A program made the position numbers and the translations under genes. From Eublepharis macularius (taxonomy: Eukaryota; Chordata; Lepidosauria; Squamata; Eublepharidae), in assembly GCF_028583425.1 (NCBI RefSeq), contig NC_072795.1, positions 8,207,001-8,271,000 of the forward strand: DNA of 64,000 bases, given 5' to 3'. The notes under the pieces are model-generated. The model did no database searches. It had not been told where the DNA came from and saw nothing but the letters and a program-made list of their open reading frames with translations. Below are positions 58,255 through 64,000 of this stretch, piece by piece. Each line of letters opens with the position of its first letter. The first letter of the stretch is position 1.

Positions 58255-58800
58255 GCACCAGCCACTGCATGGAGGACGGGGCTAGCAGGTGCTTAAGAGC
58301 AGGATCTGCCTTTTTGCTGAGTAAATCTCTCAAAAGCAGCTCGGAGGCTCTCGGCTGCTGTAGGGGTTGTACAGGTGAGGCAGTCCCTCAGATGGGCCGG
58401 CCCCAAGTTGTGGAGGGCTTTAAGGCACCAGTGCATCTCTTCTCAGCCAGGGGAGATGTGCTCCTTATGCCTGTACGGAGCCAAGCAGTTGCTTTCTGAC
58501 TAGTTGCAACTTCTGCATTGCTGAGGACAGCCGTATATAGAGCATGCTGCAGTAGTCCCCTCTAGAGGTGCCAGAAGCATGGATTGGGGTGGCTTGGCCA
58601 ACTGAGTCAAGCAGGGAGGAGAGTTTTCCTACAAGACAGGGATGCAAGGGCACTTTCGGCGACTTTTTTCCAAAAGAAAAATCTTGAGTACAAAGGTCAC
58701 CTCCCCATCCCAGCCTTTCTTGATCACCCAGATATAATGTCCTCAAAAAGCACAGCTTTCCTGACCAGCATCACCCTCATCCTGTCAGTTCATTTTTAGC
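58255..58800 (-). repeat. L2-like LINE remnant
   Basis: Antisense text 'ggccggccccaagttgtggagggctttaaggcacc', 'gagcatgctgcagtagtcccctctagaggtgcc' is conserved L2-type RT C-terminus/3' sequence. The minus frame gives RGDYCSMLYIRLSSAMQKLQ, decayed from a DYCN..Y motif. Confidence 0.7.
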
Positions 58801-58971
58801 GGGGAGCTAACAACTTTAAATGATTTTTTTAAAAAGTCCGTAGGGGCCTGATTCAGCAGAGAATCATGGCATGATGGGAGAGGCACTCCTACCTCCCCCT
58901 TGCACTATTTTCCCTAGTTGAAAAGGCCCCAAGGAAGGGAGTCTTTTTGCCCTATTTTCAAGGTGCATGTG

Positions 58972-59130
58972 CCCGGGTTGCCAACTCCAGCTTTGGAAAT
59001 TCTTGTTGATTTGGAGGGCTGGTGCCTGAGCGGGAGCTCAGCAGGGATGTGATGCCATAGGGTCTGTTCTCCAGCAGGGAGCCGATCAGCTGTAATTCTG
59101 GAAGAATGCAAATCCCCGCCTGGAGTTTGG
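58972..59130. repeat. hAT-like MITE, degraded ('ggttgccaactcca' family)
   Basis: Starts 'cgggttgccaactccagctttggaaattc' and continues to 'gatcagctgtaattctggaagaatgc'. Same family as 61532 and 62033. Confidence 0.65.
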
Positions 59131-60886
59131 TTACAGTAATGCGTGCACAAAAACAATGGCGGAAAAGCGCATTCATGTTGGGAGGGTTCAGGCTGAAAAA
59201 GGAATTGGGTGCGGGGTGGGGGGAGAGAATAGTAACGGCCTCCACTGACGGCAGGCAGGCAGGGGCAGAAACCTGCTCTTCCGCAGCAGGTCTGTGGCAA
59301 GTCGGCAGAACTAAAGGATTGGAAGTGCCGGTTAGCCTGGAATTTTGCACCCGTGAGTGAGAGATTGGACAGGAATGTGGCAAAGAGTGGGAAGGACAGT
59401 GCCCATGAGCGAGCGATGAGCGACAGGACCCGCATTTGTACAGTGCAATGGATTGAAGTGTTGAAAACTGCTTTTGGTGAAATTTCCAGACTGATAAAAG
59501 CAGCCACCACTGCACCAGTCTGTGTTCCTGGTTGGTGATCATGCACGTGTTTTGTAAGCAATCCAGGCAACTTAGGCTGTGTAGCAGTGAGCTTATTTAA
59601 ATTAACGTAGAAGAAAGGGGTTTTGTACAATTCTGCGTAAACCAACACCTAGTCACACTTTCTAGCAACATTAGCAAAAGCATCCAATCTACTATGAATA
59701 CAAAGGACATACACAATACTGAGATTTCACACCACTGCTGGGGTAGAGTAGTTCAGAAGGGAGAAGAAGAAACAAAACTAGACCTGAACTGGTTGGTAAC
59801 ACTGTTCAAACCCAACTGTTACTGTTGGATTCAGGCCACTGAAGATCACGTTCAGGACTAGTTCTGCAGCCAAGCCACCAAAGTTACTGCTTACGTTGGC
59901 GCAACAAGACGTGTATAATGTCCTGCAGGGGCTTGGCTCACTCCTGTCCAGGGTGGCAGGCATTCTCTTCTGGGCCTGCATCAGGCCTATGCTCTGCCAG
60001 CGGTGCAGGCTCAAGGGGTGATGGTTGTACCTTGCAAGAGGCAGCAAAGTGCCTTGAACTATCCTGGTCATGCCCAGTTGATCTTGCACCTCCTCCTGGC
60101 AGTAATCGCAGAGATGTTCCCAAGATGGGAGTTGACTCCTTGCTTGCCGTTTAGATGGAGGAGGGCCCTTAGCCTTCAGAGGTACTCCAGTAAAACTCTC
60201 AAGTGACACAGCAGAGGAGCAGAGCCGGGAGAACATGGGTCCAGGGACATCCACTCCGGCTGTCTTTGCACAGCAATGGCTCAGCAAGATAGGGAGGCCC
60301 AAATCACTCACGCTGACAACTTCTAGACCTCTTTAAAAAGTGTTGAATTCCTGAACGCTCTGTTGCGGTGGCAGGACTTAACAGCAGGCTCCTCTGGTTC
60401 TGCGGTGGCTTTCTGGGTCATGAAAGCTAATTGCTTGGCCGAAGAGGAGGAGATAGGTGGCGCTTGTGCTCTTTGATAGTACCTTCTGTCTCCCTGCTGG
60501 TAAACCAGTCCTCGTGTGTGTATATTCCAATGGTAGGAGTGGACAGAGGAGGTAGAAGGAACTTGGATAGGGGTCCATCGGAGCCTGGCACTGACTGTGG
60601 CATAGCTGTGCCTTTCTATGCCATGTGACCTGCTATACAATGTATTTGATCCTCTGCCCCCTTCATTATAGCTGGTAAACAAGAGGGCACATTCCACTTT
60701 TCTTCACCACTCTACCCTTACTTGAACAGTTGATACCTCCCCCATTGTGTCCAATGGTTCAATGCACCATAGATGTTCTCTAGAACATGCCTTTAAAATT
60801 TTTGAAGGGAACCAGGTGTTTGAAGAAAGGGGCTACTGCTCACCGGCCTGCAGTGGCCCCTGTTGAATGTGTAGGAGTGTGGCAAG
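59131..60886. other. Intergenic, repeat-poor; possible antisense ORFs
   Basis: No recognised gene. Two consecutive minus-strand open frames (59778-60311, 177 codons; 60323-60697, 124 codons) sit in adjacent frames with no match that I recognise. They are kept as a candidate only (see findings). Confidence 0.4.
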
Positions 60887-60899
60887 AAGCGTGAAACAC

Positions 60900-61113
60900 G
60901 ATGTATTGTCGAAGGCTTTCACGGCCGGAGAACGATGGTTGTTGTGGGTTTTCCGGGCTGTATTGCCGTGGTCTTGGCTTTGTAGTTCCTGACGTTTCGC
61001 CAGCAGCTGTGGCTGGCATCTTCTCTGAAGATGCCAGCCACAGCTGCTGGCGAAACGTCAGGAACTACAAAGCCAAGACCACGGCAATACAGCCTGGAAA
61101 ACCCACAACAACC
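60900..61113. mobile_element. Snap-back element with 12-bp TSD, short-arm version
   Basis: Left-end tail 'gatgtattgtcgaaggctttcacggccggagaac' then arm tggttgttgtgggttttccg..., center at about 61023 (gctggcatcttctctgaagatgccagc), and the complementary arm ending exactly at acccacaacaacc. Flanked by agcgtgaaacac (60888-60899 and 61114-61125). Same family as 42380-42774, with shorter arms of about 95 bp. Confidence 0.93.
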
Positions 61114-61125
61114 AGCGTGAAACAC

Positions 61126-61531
61126 CTTCTTGCTAAATAGCCATAAAATAGGGTAAGTTGTGCAATATCATTCTGTGCCTTGAAACACGTCACACGCATG
61201 TCTTAATTCTGTATTCTCATACAATGTGTCAAGTCTTTACTCTTCCTCAATAAATAGGGCTAACCATCTGGACAGCATATGGTACAGCCTTCCTGATGCC
61301 ACTCCAGCATGGAGACTGGAGGGGAGGTGTATTTTTTGTTCTAATTGTTTTAATGCCCCCATATAGCAAACACTCTGCCCATCAAAAGAAGGCTGCTTCA
61401 TAGCCTGGTTTTCTATCTGATCTGTTACTTTTCTATAGGGATTCAGGACATGGGTGGGGGAGATGAGTGGGTGTTTATATAATGTAATAACAGTGCTTCT
61501 ATACCACTTTTCTAGACAGATTAGAATCCCA
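61126..61531. other. Intergenic, no gene seen
   Basis: AT-rich sequence without a recognised feature. Confidence 0.5.
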
Positions 61532-61735
61532 CTTAGGCTTGCCAGCCTCCAGGTCTCCTGGAATTACAACTGATCTCCGGGCCGCAAAGATCAGTTCACT
61601 TGGAGTAAATGGTGGGTGGACTCTATTGAATGATACCATGTTGAGGTCCTTTCTCAGTCCAAATCCTGCCTTCTCCAGGCATCACCCCCCAAATCTCCAG
61701 GAATTTCCCAACTTGGAGATGGAAATCCTAGCTCC
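61532..61735. mobile_element. hAT-like MITE
   Basis: 'cttgccagcctccaggtctcctggaattacaactgatctcc' at one end and 'aatctccaggaatttcccaacttggagatgg' at the other, with complementary ends. Same family as 62033-62262. Confidence 0.75.
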
Positions 61736-62032
61736 ACTCAGAGTGGTGGACAAAGTCAGTGTATTATTAACTTCACAATGCAGCTGGGAGCTGGGCTGAG
61801 AGGAGTGCCTGACCCAAGGCCACCGGATGAGCTCATGGTAGTAGTGGGATTACAACCCGCAGGCAGCTGATGTGTAGCCCAACTACTGGTTAAGTGATTA
61901 ACTATGCTACAGCACTTCTTCCTCCCCTCTCTCTGTGCGTGCATATTCTTAGTTAAACATCATGGTGCAATCAGGGAAACTGCATTGATTGGGACCTAAG
62001 AGGGCTATATCACGTTTCTAGATGCTTAGGTG

Positions 62033-62262
62033 CAGGGTTGCCAGCTCCAGGTTGGGAAATTCCTGGAGATCTGGGAGATGAAACCAGGAGAAACCTGGAG
62101 AAAGCGGGGTTTGGGGAGGGAAAGGACATTGGCATGGCACAATTCCATAGAATCCACCCCCCCCCCCCAAAGTAGCCATTTTCTCCAGGTGATCTATGCG
62201 GCCTGGAGACCAGTTGTAATTCCTGGAGATCTCCAGCCACCACCTGGAGGCTGGCAACCTTA
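62033..62262. mobile_element. hAT-like MITE with 8-bp TSD
   Basis: Terminal inverted repeats: left cagggttgccagctccagg, right end complement of cacctggaggctggcaacc. Flanks cttaggtg (62025-62032) and tttaggtg (62263-62270) form an 8-bp TSD with one mismatch. A C-run lies at about 62157-62168. Confidence 0.83.
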
Positions 62263-62689
62263 TTTAGGTGAATTTATATATTCATGTAGTTGGTCCCCCC
62301 CCCACCTTCCCCACGCCCATTTGTCTTATCCCAGGAGATAAAATGGATTATGATTTATTCCTCCACGAGGAAAATGCAAGCAAAGCCTTTATGCATAAAT
62401 TACTTTAGCTGAGCAAACGGAGGTGTGCAAGTTTATTCTAGTTGGGCATGTTTCCCGGAAAGCAAGTCCCTGGTGAATTGCACGGCTGAGCAGAGCCTTC
62501 AGTTTGCGCTTGTCAAAAATTCTAAAATTTGAACACGCTTGTAGAAGTGAAACACCCAAAACCCTGTGCCGTTTTACTCTCAGGGTGCACAGGACCGCAT
62601 GTTTTCCCCCCACGTTTGCTCATGCCGGGAATAATAAGTAATAACGGTAATTTAGCCCTACACGTGAGCCCCATCAATTGCAGGACAGG

Positions 62690-63078
62690 AGCCAATTTTA
62701 GGAAAACTACGTATCCCAGCATGCACCACCGGGCTTACTTCTCAAACGCTCTTCAATTAACCCAAGAGGGAAAAAAATACATGCCCCACAGTGCTTTGCG
62801 CGCCGGCCCGTCCTCGAATCTAAGCTCCAGCGTTGCATTCTGGGACGCGCCGGCTCTCCTCCGCTTTCCCGCCCTTGGAATCACGATTCCCTGTTCACTT
62901 TCCCGCCCTGCGTCCCCCTCGCCCTCGGAAAGGCGCACGCGCAGGAGAAAGCCGGGCGTCGGCGGCGCACGCGCGATGGCGGCGGCGCTGCAGTGATAGG
63001 GGAGGGGCGGCGGGAGGAGGGGGAGCGGCCGCCATCTTGGGAGGTGGTTTCGGGGGCGGCCGGAGGCGGCAGCGGCAG
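62690..63078 (+). promoter_or_regulatory. AP2M1: CpG-island promoter, likely of AP2M1
   Basis: A sharp rise in G+C and CpG from about 62790 to 63110, with no repeat. Motifs in order: ZNF143-type actacgtatcccagcatgc (62706-62724), a second gcattctggga (62835-62845), two NRF1-type gcgcacgcgc (62933-62942 and 62965-62974) and YY1-type gccgccatcttgg (63028-63040). No TATA. This is a housekeeping-type promoter. AP2M1, coding for the mu subunit of the AP-2 clathrin adaptor, follows DVL3 in the same orientation in vertebrates I know, hence the assignment; its coding exons are outside the window. Confidence 0.72.
63000..63078 (+). other. AP2M1: Probable non-coding first exon (AP2M1)
   Basis: The stretch from the YY1 motif to 63078 ends in ggcagcggcag|gtgagc, a strong splice donor at 63079. 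The start is an estimate around 63000. A tiny upstream frame (atggcggcggcgctgcag then tga) sits at 62976-62996. Human AP2M1 also has a non-coding first exon, consistent with this reading. Confidence 0.6.
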
Positions 63079-64000
63079 GTGAGCGAGGCGGGTCTGTCAG
63101 GGGGCTGCTGTTCGGTTTGTGAGGCGATTTATTTATTTTTATTCTTTCTTGGGGGCTTTAGGGGCGGGGGGTCGAGGTTTCCGCGGGTTTTGGGGCCCCT
63201 CCCTTCAATTTCTGTGGAAAGCTGAGGGGAAAGATTAGAGCTGAGGGGGGTGTCGACGGGCGTTGGAGGCCTCTGCCCCCCGAGGAGACCGTCGAGCCTG
63301 GCTCTGTGGGGTGAGGGTGGCTACGAAGGGCTAGAGCTGAAGGCCGGGGCCGGGAGAGCAGGGGAGGCGCGAGTTCAAATCCCCCCTTTGGCCTTGTGGG
63401 TTTATCTGTTTTCTGTAGCGTATTGCATGTTAGATATTATATCTTTCATATAACAACATGTTATGCATTTTCTGTAATTCTATAATATTTTCTGTAATAC
63501 ATGGGTGTTGCTGTAAAGTATGACCCTCTTGGGTCGTCTCTGCGCTGTCAGAATGGCGTGGGCTCTTTTTCAGGGTTTCTTCGGCTCTGCATTGGATTTC
63601 TTCTGGTTTTAAATCCTGGCCAGTTCGCATTTATGTGCCCCGTTGCGCTGCTTATAGAAACGTCCTTGAAATTGACTCTCCCTGTGTAGCCTGCCTTGAG
63701 TCTCGGTGAGCAAGGGAGGCTTTAAAGAGATAAATAAATACCTTCTGGTTATTTATTGTTATTTTATTATTCTATTTTTATTCTGCTCTCCCTGCAAGTG
63801 GGCTCAGATACCAGGTTCTTCCACAATTCTAACTCCTCCCCAGATGACGAAAGAGCAAGAGTCCAGTAGCACCTTTAAGACTAACAAAATTTATGGACCG
63901 GTATGAGCTTTCCTGAGTCACAGCTCACTTCTTCAGATACCTGACACTCTAGTTTACAATACACCTTCCACCCTCTGCTATCTGAAGAAGTGAGCTGTGG
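63079..64000 (+). other. AP2M1: Probable AP2M1 intron 1 (continues beyond window)
   Basis: Begins with gtgagcgagg. GC-rich to about 63400, then ordinary sequence. A LINE/SINE tail (ccttgagtctcggtgagcaag...ataaataaata) is near 63690-63740, then a snap-back copy at 63845. Confidence 0.6.
63845..64000. repeat. Snap-back family element, cut by window end
   Basis: 'gcaagagtccagtagcacctttaagactaac' arm with 'gtatgagctttcctgagtcacagctcacttcttcagatac'. The complementary arm begins 'tatctgaagaagtgagctgtgg' and runs off the window. Confidence 0.82.

Noticed and set aside
58914..59648. 244-codon minus-strand open frame
   Set aside because: It runs through a degraded MITE (58972-59130), has no recognisable domain, and its composition looks non-protein.

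Overview
This is a vertebrate nuclear genomic window, almost certainly from a squamate reptile. The evidence is a multi-exon metazoan gene with GT-AG introns, together with the repeat set: CR1 and L2 LINEs, a BovB (RTE) LINE end, tRNA-derived Sauria-type SINEs, 5S-rRNA-derived SINEs, hAT MITEs and a DIRS tyrosine-recombinase retrotransposon. Species cannot be fixed from the sequence alone.

The host gene is DVL3 (Dishevelled-3, Wnt signalling) on the + strand. Coding exons run from 27885 to the stop at 53754-53756. Fourteen exons are visible. They carry the second half of the DIX domain, the acidic/Ser-rich linker, the basic stretch, the PDZ domain, the DEP domain and the Pro/Ser-rich tail ending in FFVDVM. 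Exon 1 (about the first 54 residues) lies upstream, so 1-27884 is intron 1. The copy is intact except for one extra G in a G-run of the PDZ exon at about 42101-42105, which breaks the frame and looks like an assembly error. About 9 kb downstream, a CpG island at 62.7-63.1 kb carries ZNF143-, NRF1- and YY1-type motifs and a first-exon splice donor. By position and conserved synteny it is most likely the AP2M1 promoter and non-coding exon 1.

The most striking structure is nested in intron 1. A near full-length antisense CR1 LINE (about 343-10620) is split by a complete, apparently young DIRS element (1961-7719). The DIRS element has unequal inverted terminal repeats, an internal complementary region that joins the complements of both ends, and three long ORFs: Gag, RT-RNaseH-MT-like, and tyrosine recombinase. 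Gag and RT are in the same frame, separated by a single UGA followed by CUAG. That is the classic stop-codon readthrough context, and no ATG precedes the RT core. This is the strongest novel-biology candidate in the window.

The remaining introns are dense with small elements. A recurring class is 'snap-back' repeats: nearly palindromic elements, several with a short unpaired tail at one end and clean 10-13 bp target-site duplications. They occur at 28.5, 29.2, 42.4, 50.1 and 60.9 kb, with degenerate relatives elsewhere. Other items include an 8-bp-TSD hAT MITE (19.4 kb), a diverged DIRS terminal fragment (41.75 kb), an R4-like LINE remnant (45.3 kb) and BovB (35.8 kb).
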